DNA from: Chlorops oryzae
Lineage: Eukaryota; Arthropoda; Insecta; Diptera; Chloropidae
DNA length: 64,000 bases
NCBI GenBank assembly: GCA_020466095.1
Contig: CM035808.1
Location: 23,388,296-23,452,295, forward strand
Reading direction: 5' to 3'
In this document: positions 1-11,336 of the stretch, piece by piece
How the letters are laid out: each line of letters begins with the position of its first letter
Numbering within the stretch: position 1 is the stretch's first letter
Position numbers and translations under genes: made by a program
Notes under the pieces: model-generated
What the model saw: only the letters and a program-made list of their open reading frames with translations
What the model was told of the DNA's origin: nothing
The model's database searches: none

Positions 1-767
1 TTTATTTTTTATATTTATTTTTTTTAATTCACGCGCTAACCCGGTAACTTGGCGAACTATAGTCGACATACATACATATATAGTCGACAATTATTTGTAA
101 ATGGAAATCCCTTTGAGATGACAACATGTACCAAAAAGCAAATGTAAAAAATTTGTAGTTCAGCTCAATTGTATAGATTCTTCGTTAGTTCCAAGTTCAA
201 TTTTCAATGAGAAGTGGTACATTTAAATGATATGAAAGGCTTAGACGGCTTGGAAGAAACTTGCGATGCGGTGGAAAGATTTTTCAAATTTATCAAACAT
301 TTCAATAAAAGCAGTAAATTTTTCATTGACATTATTTAAGCCCCTTCGAATGAATTACGATGCAGATTGATGATGCACAGTGGGGTCGCTTTATACATTG
401 AGTGCGATAAATGTGGAAAAAATTCAGTCTTTTCAAAAGCCTTAAACAATAATTTTGACTAACGATATAAATTTACAGTTAATGTTTTATGATTATATAT
501 ATAATATAGATATATAATATATAATCGTATATATAAAATTCTCGTCTGACCGTATGTTAAACCTCAATATTTGGTCCCATTGAGTAATTTTTACTTTTAG
601 TTCTCGACGTATGAGCAATGTTATTTCAACCAAAAATAGTAGGCCGCAACATTACGTATACGTCTTATATTTAAATTTAATGAACTGCTTTGTTTCAATT
701 TATGGAACGTTAAGGGAAAGACGGAAAAAAACGGATAGAAAGATCGGCTAGCATAAATATATACACA
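1..767. other. AT-rich non-coding stretch with an interspersed repeat
   Basis: I see no gene here. From about 495 to 760 the sequence resembles 40,208-40,490: both run from a TATATATAAAATTC start, through GTATGAG(C/T)AATGTTATTTC and GTAGGCCG, to ACATTACGTATACGT and a purine-rich tail. It is therefore a dispersed repeat. Its class is not clear from sequence alone. Confidence 0.5.
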
Positions 768-1391
768 CCCGGCTGGAAATTTCAATGGCCCTGCCTAGAT
801 TTGCCTAATTTATATCTTCTTGGGCCTGTCCACCAAAGTCTAGCCAGGCCCTGCTAATTTGTTAATTTATTGGTTAGAATGGGCCTAGCTAGTTATTTTT
901 GTTTAGGATCTATCTAGATCTGCCAATCCATCTACTTTTGACCGAGAAAGTCGTTTTAATATTGATAAGTAAAATAGAAATTAATTAAATTAAATTAATA
1001 TAATATGTCAATCACTTTGTTTTACATAAGGATTTATTTTCACATCCCCATGGAGGGGTTAAAGTTTTCAACCAGCAACATCAATCGCACCTCTATGGAA
1101 CCTTATTCGTTACGATATCGCCCCTGCGGAAAGCTGATGTTCAGCACTCAAAGTACACGGTTTATATTTCAACGAATTTAAACTAAGTGAGAATTATAAA
1201 AATTTTTTCCAAAATTTTCTCTCTGGGCGATTCTACCCAGCGCTAAAGTAAGGTCATGATAAACCTGATCGATTCAAGAATTTTTAGTCCATGACCTGTC
1301 TAAACCCAGCCTAGATTTATCTATATTGTGGCAATTCTGGCTAGAGGCCCAAACTTATCACTAGACATCTCTAGAAAAATTTCCAGCCGGG
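768..1391. mobile_element. TIR element with CCCGGCTGGAAATTT ends
   Basis: The stretch begins CCCGGCTGGAAATTT and ends with its exact reverse complement, AAATTTCCAGCCGGG. It has no reading frame of note, so it is probably a non-autonomous DNA transposon of 624 bp. The interior is rich in CTAG and CCTAG. I see no clear target-site duplication. The ends resemble the CCCAGC-ended elements elsewhere in the window. Confidence 0.6.
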
Positions 1392-4300
1392 ATATTGGAC
1401 ATGGTACTGGGATAGACTCTCACACATATATATATGTACATATGTTGCACTGAATTTATAGAATCAATTAAAAGAAATCGAGTTTTTCGCAGTTACCGCG
1501 ACTTCTTTCCATGAGAAAGTTATTTTCGAGTATTTTGAACCTTATTGTGGTACTCCTCGATACTATCCGTATCTTGCTTTCGATACTCCGCTCTCCCATT
1601 CATTCTGTATATGCCTACATGACTGGGATCGTGTAAAGCTTATAAATGCTTTTATGAACAAGTTCAAGCACAGCACAATAAGTAGGCATACATATTGAAT
1701 GTGAAGGACAATTTAATTATAATACTTACGGGTAAGTGCGTTCAAGGTACACGTGCAAACAACGAACTAAAAAAGAATGTTTTCACTAATAATTTCTATA
1801 GCTACACACTAAGCTGAGGCGGATAAATACGTAAATACGTATAGTTATGTTTACTTTGTTCCAGAGCCAGTGGTCGTAAAATCGGAATTACGTAGTTCCT
1901 TTGCGTGTTGATCGTGGTGTCTTTACTTTGCTCGCACCGGCGTTATTCACGATACTTAGATCAGATTAGGTCGCCTCAGTTTGCAACTCATAGATAAGAG
2001 CCCAACTCATTTTTCTCTTGATATGACATGACTGTGAAAGCTTTTCTCCGAAAGATGAGATATTTTGAGATCAATTTAAATTTTTATATTATCAAGCTAA
2101 TTGCCGTGGAGGAGTTACATTATTAATAACAGATTAGGAATGATTTTTAAACTATGGAATTTCAGAAGATAATAAATCAGAAGTAGAAAACTGAGACGCA
2201 TAATTGTTAATTGAGGGACTATACAAGCAGATTTAATGCCTGTTAAAAGCACTCATTAAAATTGTTGTAAGAACTAATATGGCTTCGTAATTATTTCCTC
2301 CAAAGAAGGCGAAACTTTGCAAAAATCTTTTAAGCTGAGATCCCAGTATCTGCGCAAATAGCACAATTTGCGCCGATTTGTATCCGGCTAAATCACAAAC
2401 AATCTTAGTAAACCGTGGTTTGATGACAGACGCTCACGAAGAAATTTATTTCGGCAAAGGTTTTAGGCAACACAAAACTTCATGTCGTGATTATTTTCTC
2501 CTGTTCCTTTGTGAAATATTCCTGCGTTTCTGAAGCGGTTTGACCCCTCAAATACCATCCTTCCGTACGCCACTGGTTAATGATACCAAAATTCTTTATT
2601 TTCCCTGAAAGCAAACAAATGGCGTGGAACGCAAAACATTAACATCAATGGATCTTTAAATGAGAGCTCATAAAATGAAGATCATCTGTTTTGATTTTGC
2701 CCAATTCAGTAGAAGAATTTTTTTTTTTTTACTTTTCCGTTCTCGATTGAAAATAACAAAACAAATATATAAAATCACTTTCATTTTTATTAACCCTTTC
2801 GAGGCGAACATTTTTGCGAGTGGAATTCGCATCAGAATTGGAAGCTTTGTTTGTCCAAGAGCTGCAATGAGCTACACACCAGACAGACAGACAGACCGAC
2901 CGACAGATGGAACCAGTTGGCACCGGCTCGATGTGGATTAATTTATGAGCATTTTTGCTTAGTGCTTTAATAAAAGTGAACAAACAAAACCCTACAATAT
3001 CGAATGCTGTAGCACGCGATCTTTATTGATATGTAATTGAAATCGATTCGGAAAGTGGGGTGAAATTGTTATTTAACGATGAGTATAAACCGATATAAAC
3101 TTCATATGAAGAGCTGCCGACAAGAGGCATCATCACCATTCACCAATCAATGGAATTAACACCCGTCTGGTAAAAATGTAATATTTATTTTAAGGATTTC
3201 TTGGCTTAACAGATTTCAACGTCTCATGAATGGGAAGAAATGGTCGGGATGAAATGACTTCAGGAATTAATTTAAGAAAAAATTGTGAAAATTGTATATA
3301 ACCTTGGGGATTATCATCTTCTACCTTTATGTCAAATATTTGCCTGTAAGCCTTGAAGATGTGAAAAGTGGTAGGAAAAAGATTTATTTTCCATTTATAG
3401 CTCTTGTTTACTCTTCATCGTAGGTACGCACATATTTTTTTTTTTTTAAAATAGTCATAATCATCTTGAGGGGCACTTATTTATTTTGAATTACTTTCAT
3501 CAGCAGCTGACAAAATATTGAATACACAGAAGTGTTAAACGAAAAGTTAAGTCCCACCAGAGTCTTCTGGTCCCCTTAGACGTGACATCAAGTGATTGGA
3601 TGAAATCGTTTTCCCTGATCAAAGCTCCTAAATATACTAATTAAGGGAGAATTGTTAGGAAATTGGAGTGAAAAAAAGGCACCTTTATCCACTCCTATGT
3701 CAGGCACTTGAAACTTTCTTCAATCGGCTTTTGAATGCTGTCAGCATCCCGCTGTAAATCCAATCGAAATTCCCACCATAATTGTCCTTCGCATATGTCA
3801 TCTTCATGAGTTACACGGCAGCGCCTCACAGAGTTGGCTTTCGACTTTATTTTAGACATAATCAAGTTGTTTTTTCACCGTCAGCCGCTTTAGAGATATT
3901 TGACAAAAAGCATTCGAATGTAATAGAATTGTAAGAATTTTTTTAGGGTCAACATGACGACCACTTCTTCGTTTTTGGTAATGGAATTCGCCAGTCAGTG
4001 ATCTCTATGCGTTGTCACCTTGAATGTTTTGCGATCAATGTTGTCATTTTCGGCGTGACATTCGGTAATGGTATGACCATTTGACAAGGTTTGGTGCGTG
4101 TTTCGATGCCATTGCAACAGGTACAAGCGCATGATCACAGTTTTGACAATTTGACCATATGCAGCATAATTGGATTAACAAGTGTGTTGACTTGGACATG
4201 GAGCAACAACCTGATGAAACCGTCAAAAGCTACAGATGAGTTTTTCCTTTGCTCACTTTCCACTTTGAAATTTTGAATTGAAAATTTCCAAAGTCTAAAC

Positions 4301-4622
4301 ATCCAGATCTATATACAGATATGTATAAGAACCATTATAGGGGCCCCGGGCACGGCTGCAGGGGATTTTTCTTTCAAAATAATTCAGTCGAAAATGCAAA
4401 AACGTGAGTTAAATTGTTAAGAACCAAATTCCTACCGAAGATGAGACTGAAACACGGCTGAGAATCTCAGCTTCAATGTGAGTTTGGTTCCTTTCCTCTT
4501 AAACAATTGTAAAACCAATTATATTCTTTTGGAAGAGCCATTAACGGATCGTGGATATTGTATCAGAGATGTACAGTGTACTCTCTGCTGGCGGGCCTCT
4601 TATACGGACACTTTTTGGGAAT
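1392..4622. other. Gene-free AT-rich stretch
   Basis: No reading frame with recognisable homology, splice pattern or codon signal was seen. It contains short poly-T runs and a CAGACAGACAGACAGAC microsatellite near 2,880. Confidence 0.5.
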
Positions 4623-5206
4623 GCTGTAGTCAGTGTTGGAAAATGGAAATTTCAGTGTGTACCTAAAATGATCCATAAATTGTACCTAAATATAGTAAAG
4701 TGTACCTAATATACCCAGCCGGAATTTTTCTCATAAATGGTAAATTCATTCATGTTTTCACCCAAGACATCAAGGGGAATATTTGAGTACTTCTCAAATC
4801 TGATGACATGGTCATTGAATGGAGATGTTATTCATACCAATTCTAATGGAAATATCATCGAGAGAAGGTGTTATTCACTCCCGAACGATGACATTGTCTT
4901 GCAAAACGAGAGGTACCTACTGATACGATGAAGTAATCTATTCCAATTTCGATGACCAACCCGTGACATATTTATATTCTTATGACGGCCAATGCCGATT
5001 CTGTCTAAATTTCATGAGAATGTTGCAATAGAATCAGTTGTAGTCGCGGATAACCACAGCAGACCTTTCACCATTTCATTCACTAACAAAATTTCTTCCT
5101 CTTGAAATTGTACCTAAAATGGACAAATTGTACCTAATGTACCTTTGAAGTGAAAAAGGGCCGAAAAAGGTACAATTACACCTACCTTTCCAACACTGGC
5201 TGTAGT
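4623..5206. mobile_element. hAT-type MITE, family 1, copy 1 (element 4631-5198)
   Basis: The 568-bp element starts CAGTGTTGGAAAA and ends CCTTTCCAACACTG. It is flanked on both sides by GCTGTAGT, a perfect 8-bp target duplication of the kind hAT transposases make. A second copy lies at 32,819-33,386 and differs at only a few positions. It has no transposase frame; the 64-codon frame inside is not recognisable. It is non-autonomous and was probably mobile recently. Confidence 0.93.
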
Positions 5207-5608
5207 GTTCTTGTTTCTTAAAAAGTTCCCCCTTGAGCGTAAATCTCAGTTAAGCGGGCATATTTTTAGGTCCCGTAGGTGTCCGCTTAAGAGAGAACAT
5301 TGTATTCAATTGATGCAGCTTTATTACAAATTTCCGTTTAAATTCAATGATATTTACTGCAAGGGAATAACTCTCACATATTCGAATGAAAAGTGTTATG
5401 TCTAAGAGCTTGAATTTATTCAAAAATATTTTCATCGTCAATTTATCAATCAATAATATAGATACAAAACTAAGAAAAGAAAAAGAAATGCAACAGATTG
5501 AATCGAATATTTACTTGTCCTTGAATATAGCAAGATAATTCTGGACAAAACTTATCGTTGACAGAATACAATGAAATTTTGTTCATAACGCATCTCGAGG
5601 GAACTAAA
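5207..5608. other. Gene-free spacer
   Basis: Between two transposons. I see no gene or regulatory site. Confidence 0.4.
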
Positions 5609-5610
5609 TA

Positions 5611-6191
5611 CTCAGCAAACAATTTTGGAGTGCTCAGAAATATGAGTCCGAAATGAGTCAGAAATGTGTAGAAAGTAAGAAAAATCAAATGAAATTCAAT
5701 TTGACTTAAGGATATAAACGAAAAAATCCAATAATTTCGATTTGGCAAACACGGTGTCGATGGATGAGCATATGGCTAGAAAACGAGAGTTCCGAGGTTC
5801 AAATCCCGCACAGGGGAATAAAAATGAAAGAATACAATTATAAATATCACTCAAAATTTTTGAGTCTTTTTAAACCCATAAATATGAGTGCGGAAGGCTC
5901 TAATATAACGTTTTCCAACTCAACTGCACAAAACGAGCTGAGAGAGCTCTGTCGGCGCTGAGAGCTCCCCGAACATTTAAACGAAAGAAATGTCGCTGTA
6001 TCTTTGACTCAGATGGGGAACACTACCCCAATATAAACTGCTTCCGTATATGATTTCGCACTCATATACTACGACCTTCCCGAGAAGGGAAGCACGTTCA
6101 TTTTGGACTCCTAAATGAACTCATTATGAGGGCTCACAATCCGAAGGAGGATTCATAAACGTCGCATTCGGAACTCCAAATGTTTGCTGGG
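5611..6191. mobile_element. TA-flanked TIR element, CTCAGCAAACA ends (copy A)
   Basis: It begins CTCAGCAAACAATTTTGGAG and ends CTCCAAATGTTTGCTGGG, and is flanked by TA on both sides. The interior repeats the motif ATGAGTCCGAAATGAGTC, which also fills 27,540-27,870 and appears in modified form at 33,434-33,933. It has no transposase. I infer a non-autonomous DNA element of 581 bp. A tRNA-like segment lies inside at about 5,754-5,820. Confidence 0.65.
5754..5820 (+). repeat. Possible tRNA-derived SINE fragment
   Basis: GGTTCAAATCC fits the Pol III box B consensus, about 40 bases after a weak A-box-like stretch. It lies inside the TA-flanked element at 5,611-6,191. A complete tRNA fold is not apparent, so it is not called a tRNA gene. 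Confidence 0.3.
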
Positions 6192-6339
6192 TAAAAGGTG
6201 TAATCAGTCATTGTAAAGCAAAGGCCTCTATGCCTTCTTCGGCTATCATATCAGGTCACTCAATATTTTCATAAAAAATATAGCGAAAAAATCGGATCAT
6301 CTGTTATGCTATGCTAACTAAGCTCCGCAGATATTATGT

Positions 6340-6640
6340 ATATACAAATGATATATTATTGATATTATTGATGGCATTTCCCTCTGTCCGTCTGTACGTC
6401 TGTGGTCGGATCTCCTTTCCAACGGCTGGATCCATCACTTCGAAATTTGGCACACAGGCATGTTGTGCCTCGTGAACGGTCCTAAGAGAAAATGGGCGAT
6501 GTCTGTCCACTGTAACGCCAACATGTGTGTTCCGCCCACTGCAAAGCCCAGAACCGTTAATTTTGTGCAATTTCCGTACGGCAAGAAAAAAACGTAGCGC
6601 GTTCATATTTTCGGGAGTCTGGGTACCTACACAGTAAAAA
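6340..6640. repeat. Probable interspersed repeat fragment
   Basis: The stretch includes CTGTCCGTCTGTACGTCTG, then GGTCGGATCTCC, then a segment reading ACTTCGAAATTTGGCACACA. This pattern resembles widespread arthropod repeats and the 40.2-kb copy here. No coding gene is supported. Confidence 0.3.
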
Positions 6641-6702
6641 CTCAAGTCTAAATCTAATACCGATTTTGGAATTTATATATAACAATGCAAAATGGAATTA
6701 AA

Positions 6703-6885
<183 letters not shown>

Positions 6886-7685
6886 GTTATATGCCTGATT
6901 CTACTATATAAATATCGTATATATACGTATATGTATGTAAGTCTCTATCCGCGTGGCATAGTTAGACCTGTAATTTACACGAAACTAATATACTCTGGTA
7001 CATATGGGTATCTAACGTATATTAAGGAATCGAAACCGAGTCAACTGTGAAGCAAAAATAACAATTGAAGATCAATTTTATCTCCACGAGCAATAGCCAA
7101 TCTTCCAATGATCACAAGTAAATGCGTCTGCGTCAGCTCAAAAAAGCCGAAGTGATGTTATTCGACATTGCGATGTTTTGATATGATATATTTTTAAATT
7201 CATTTGTGCGTCTCGTGAGCGCGGTCCAATCTATTAAACGAGCATCGATACGGTTAATGCCTGCCAAAACTGGTTCGAACTAGCTGGGTACCGTCATTCG
7301 CATTGACTAATGCCCACGGTTTCTTTATTTCTTTTAATTTTGAGAAATCATTTTTTTTTTTTTTTTTTTGCTCCTTATTGCCCATTCAATTTCCCGAGAG
7401 TCGCTCATGCTGGAATTGGTTGGATATTCATTCTTATACAGATACACTAGCATATATTTACAGTGGCGTGAAAAACTGAGTGTATCTTGGGTGATGTAGC
7501 TGTTTTTGACGTCATATCTAAAGTACTAATGTAGATATTGGACAAAAGTATTCAGTATACAATACGTATTTTGTCTACGGCAGAAGGGAAAATTTTCATT
7601 GAAAAAATGGAGTCATTAATTCCAGTATATGTATCAGTGTTGCCAGTTTTTTAGGGAATATTTTCTTTGAATGTCTCAGAAAGAT

Positions 7686-7851
7686 GCGCAAAATTATGTA
7701 CAAACATGTTGGACCCTTGGTCTCTGTTCATATAATATTAGGCGACAAATCACCACCGACACATATCATCAAAGCAACTGTGTCGCTGGTGATTTGTCCC
7801 CTAATATGAACAACGACCAAGGGTCCAACATGTTTGTACATAATTTTGCAC
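7686..7851. repeat. Near-perfect 166-bp hairpin (MITE or hairpin RNA)
   Basis: The left arm has GCAAAATTATGTACAAACAT then GTTGGACCCTTGG. The right arm is its reverse complement, ending TGTTTGTACATAATTTTGC. The inner part also pairs, with GACAAATCACCA against TGGTGATTTGTC. Arms are about 70 nt with a short AT-rich loop. There is no coding content. Confidence 0.85.
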
Positions 7852-10628
7852 ATTACTGTATATGTAGGTAGGAACCTACATAATAATTTTATGCTGCGAT
7901 AGCATTCAGCATATCCGTTGAATGTGACACCCAAAGCTATCGTTATTTCAGTTGGGTGTCGCAGATTCACTTTTGCAGCGAAATGTGTTTCTCTTTCCTA
8001 CATACATTGTATGTGACTTCAATCTCGTTGGCACAGAAACATCATTGTGTATTGGATCTGATATCCGCTGTCCCATGTTTAAATATACCCACATCAAGGC
8101 CACATGATCGACCTTTCGTCCATTGCACGAATAAAAAATAGGGTTTCATATTGATTCAAAATCCGATCAATACTCGATCAACGGAAAGGTTTAGCTAGGG
8201 TCCGCGGGTTCGCTATACCCGTAACTGTGCGAAGACAGTCCCCTTGCGGTGATCTTTGCGTATATCGATTCTTTCACTGAGAATAGGTACCTATATTACC
8301 CATAAACTGTTGCATTTTAAAGCTTCTTCGCAGACAAAAAAAAAAAATTTTTCGGAATTGATTTCTATCCCTTTTATCAGATCTTTGAACGAAAATGTTA
8401 GAGAAAGCGAAGTTAAATATTCGCACGACAGTCGATTTGAAGCACAGCTAAGGTTTTACCAGCGCCTTTTCGGTGTTTCATCGAACCATTTATATAGCCA
8501 GGCAGTAGTCCAGACGCTGCCATCTGGCGACATAATAACAAGATTAATGCTGAGCTCGAAGAATGCCCTCAACAAGTTCGAAAGAAATGGGAAACTTCGA
8601 ACTTTTTCAGTCCGCATCCAGACGAGAGCTCAGGAAAATGAGAAAGCGGATAAACTGGTTAAAAAAAAAGAAACTAAAACTCGGTAGCGACTACCTGCTT
8701 AAATCTTCTGTAAAAAGCGATCTGAACGAATGGCTGATGAGATCTTCCGATAGAAGATAGCACTAGACAAAAACGCGCAGATTCATGAAAATACTTTGAA
8801 ACCATTACAAGCGACTTTTTACTGAAACTCCCTCGAACAATAGTGATAGCTAGACTGTAATGAACTTACCATCCACGGATCACGTATGTGCCTAGGACCA
8901 GTAGGAGAACAATTTCCCGGAAATTGTGCGCTCAAGATCCCCTTTTTTCTAGTGACATGTGGCTGATTGACATACAGTGTTTGACTGGGTACAATCTTTC
9001 CACGATTCCACGCCTTTGGAAAATACCTATTACAAGGCTGAAAACCTCAACATCCCCTTTAGTAAAATATATACCAGCAAAGATAGAGACCCATGGGGTC
9101 AATGCTAAGTCGTCTAGACCCAACAGAGAAACGTTATCTGTGACCTAGATCAATTCAAGGCCAGTCATTCCTAAACAGGCTTTCAAACAGTCAGAGGAAA
9201 AGAAATCATTGAGCGATCTCGTGATCGGACGTATCAAATATACGTATGTATGTTTGCTTCCTGCCTTCCTTCCAAATGCATTCCTCAGATTTCAGACCGG
9301 AAAGACAATGCTTGCTCCCGGCATAAGATGAATGTTTCTTTGTCATAAATCTTCCGAAGTTTTTTTTATGTACAGATTTGTTGGCAGAAAATATGATAAT
9401 ATGAAGGAATTCAAAAGTTGTGATGCTCGCGCCCGTGAGTGATTCACCGAAACGGTGTAGGAAGACGCTGGCGTTGTAGACAAAATCGTTAAACTAAAGC
9501 AGTATCGTTGCCGGACACGAGGGACGAATTCTTAAATCAAGACTTATTTTCACACCATCCGCATGACATCGCGGGTGAAAATGCACATATTAGTAGTATT
9601 CAAGCAGCTGTGGAAATTCGAATGTGCAAATTTTGCATTGGCAAAATAACGCATACCCACCCAACATTTGGAAGACTGTTTTATGAGAAGATTCATTTAC
9701 GAGTCTTTTTCGAGCCCCCTCATGATTAGAAAATGATTGATCACATGCATGATTAAAAGAAGACTCGAAAACAACTCTCCAATATGTTTCACAAGTGAGT
9801 CGTATTCAAATTACAAAAACAAAATAAAGAGCCAAGTGCTGTACGAACACAGCCGAGTGCTGTACGAGCCCTCCCGAGTGCTGTGGAGTGCACTCTTGCG
9901 TGAATACCACCAATTATTTCTATTGACTTTATAGAATATTTGTATATTTTACCTGCTTACAGAGCTGTGGAAGGCTAGAGCTACATAAGAGGAGCATTTG
10001 GAACACATTTTATTCATCTAAATTATTTAGTTAAAATATTTTTATGCTAGAGAGCCAATTAGATTTTTGTATGGAACACTTTGCAATTCCTAGAACATTT
10101 TCATCGGGATTCCATGTGATTTTTGTGTTACTTTTTAACTGAATGTGACGTTTATTTTATGTTGTTTTTTTTTTTTTGTTTATTTTTTCTTGTCCAAATA
10201 TTGCCAAGACCTCCGTTTTGTGTTGACGCACTGTGAGTCGCTTATCTTTCGAAAGCTGCCAACTTTGATTTCCTATGCAAATGGCACTTTAATGGCGAAG
10301 TTATAAATCTGCTCATCATTTTCAAAATGTAAACATAAAAAGTGTATTTTTTTTGTCAAATTTACGGCTCTGAATTACGTAGGCTCTTCCAAAACAACAA
10401 AAGCAACAACATCAATATGAAGAACAATTAACGTACGCTTTCCTGCCTGAATCACTCTCCCCTAGAACACTTTTCCCAGAAAAGTATGCAAATTTTACAA
10501 TATCACCAAATGACTGAAGTAAGTCTGTGATAATTATCTTCCACTACTGATAAGAAGCGCAGTCTTTCGAACAGCCTTGCTTAGATGCCGGACCAAACAA
10601 CAACAACAAAAATCCGATTTCGAACTGA
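7852..10628. other. Mostly gene-free stretch with one unassigned frame
   Basis: Apart from the open frame at 8,256-8,687 I see no gene. A short three-fold repeat of GAGTGCTGTACGA or GAGTGCTGTGGA lies at about 9,835-9,890. Confidence 0.4.
8256..8687 (+). CDS. Unassigned 143-codon open frame, doubtful gene
   Basis: I do not recognise this product. The frame is Lys/Arg/Ser-rich, without signal peptide, membrane segment or known domain. The last third overlaps another frame (8,563-8,760) with a basic, helix-like stretch around LRKMRKRINWLKKKK, so this could be the frameshifted remains of a transposon protein. There is no clear Kozak context, splice partner or downstream gene structure. It may equally be a chance frame in repeat-derived DNA. 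Confidence 0.12.
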   Translation: MRISILSLRIGTYITHKLLHFKASSQTKKKNFSELISIPFIRSLNENVRESEVKYSHDSRFEAQLRFYQRLFGVSSNHLYSQAVVQTLPSGDIITRLMLSSKNALNKFERNGKLRTFSVRIQTRAQENEKADKLVKKKETKTR

Positions 10629-10728
10629 TATAAAAGTTAACGATGCCATGATTTAATCTCATTGCCATTACGGTTTTGGAGCTGCCAGAGCTCGTGAGCT
10701 CAAAATTGAATCATTTTGAAATTTTTAC
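10629..10728 (+). promoter_or_regulatory. Candidate TATA-Inr core promoter and short non-coding exon
   Basis: TATAAAAG at 10,629-10,636 is followed by an initiator-like TCATTG, whose A (10,661) lies 32 bp downstream of the first T. That is the spacing of a TATA/Inr promoter. A splice donor ACGTGAGT follows at 10,727. The SV2-like gene at 34.5 kb seems to have a spliced 5' UTR, so this could be its distant first exon. That link is inference only. Confidence 0.3.
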
Positions 10729-11184
10729 GTGAGTTCCTCCGATTATTTTAAGTTATCCTGCAAAAGAAAAGATCAAGAATAATACCAGTGGATAAGATTA
10801 AGAATTGTGACGAAAAATTAAGAAGGTTGGTAAAAAATAAAAATACAAAAATGAAATAAGAAGTGCCAAGAATGTTAATGTTATTTGATGCGTTAAAAGG
10901 ACTCGTGACTTAGAAGTCCGGGACTTATGTAATGTGAACCAATGACCATGTTCGGTCAAGTCACAGCGATTTCGTTTTCATTCATCGGAATTGCCTTGAA
11001 GTTTGTGGCAAGGACCATCAAAGCTAAACCGAGTTGTGATGCCATAAACATTTTGGATATGTTGCTTAAACCGTTAATATTTTAAAAAAATCAAATTACA
11101 GTGTCTAAATCCAATGTAAACTCTCAACAAAATATTCAATAAAATTTTGCAAAGGATACAGGAAAAAAAATTAACAGTATAATA
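10729..11184. other. Gene-free stretch
   Basis: AT-rich, no gene or repeat recognised. Confidence 0.4.
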
Positions 11185-11336
11185 CTCTAGAACAGGGGCG
11201 GACTGGGGGTCAAAGAGCCCACCGGGCGTTTGAAAAATGGGGCCCCTTTACCTAAGCAAAAAAAAACCTAACAGCTAAAGAGCGCAGCGCACTGGGGGCC
11301 TACCGGGCATTTGCCCAGTCCGCGCCTGCTCTAGAC
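11185..11336. mobile_element. Short hAT-type MITE (element 11,193-11,328)
   Basis: This 136-bp element starts CAGGGGCGGACTGGG and ends CCCAGTCCGCGCCTG. It is flanked by CTCTAGAA and CTCTAGAC, an 8-bp target duplication with one mismatch. Internal GGGCCCC and CACCGGGC segments are GC-rich in an AT-rich neighbourhood. CAGGGGCGGACTGG-type ends are common among animal hAT MITEs. Confidence 0.85.

Noticed and set aside
4737..4931. A 64-codon frame kept in both family-1 hAT MITE copies (also 32,925-33,119)
   Set aside because: The copies are almost identical because they are recent, so a shared frame is expected. The product resembles no transposase I know, and the element is too short to be autonomous.
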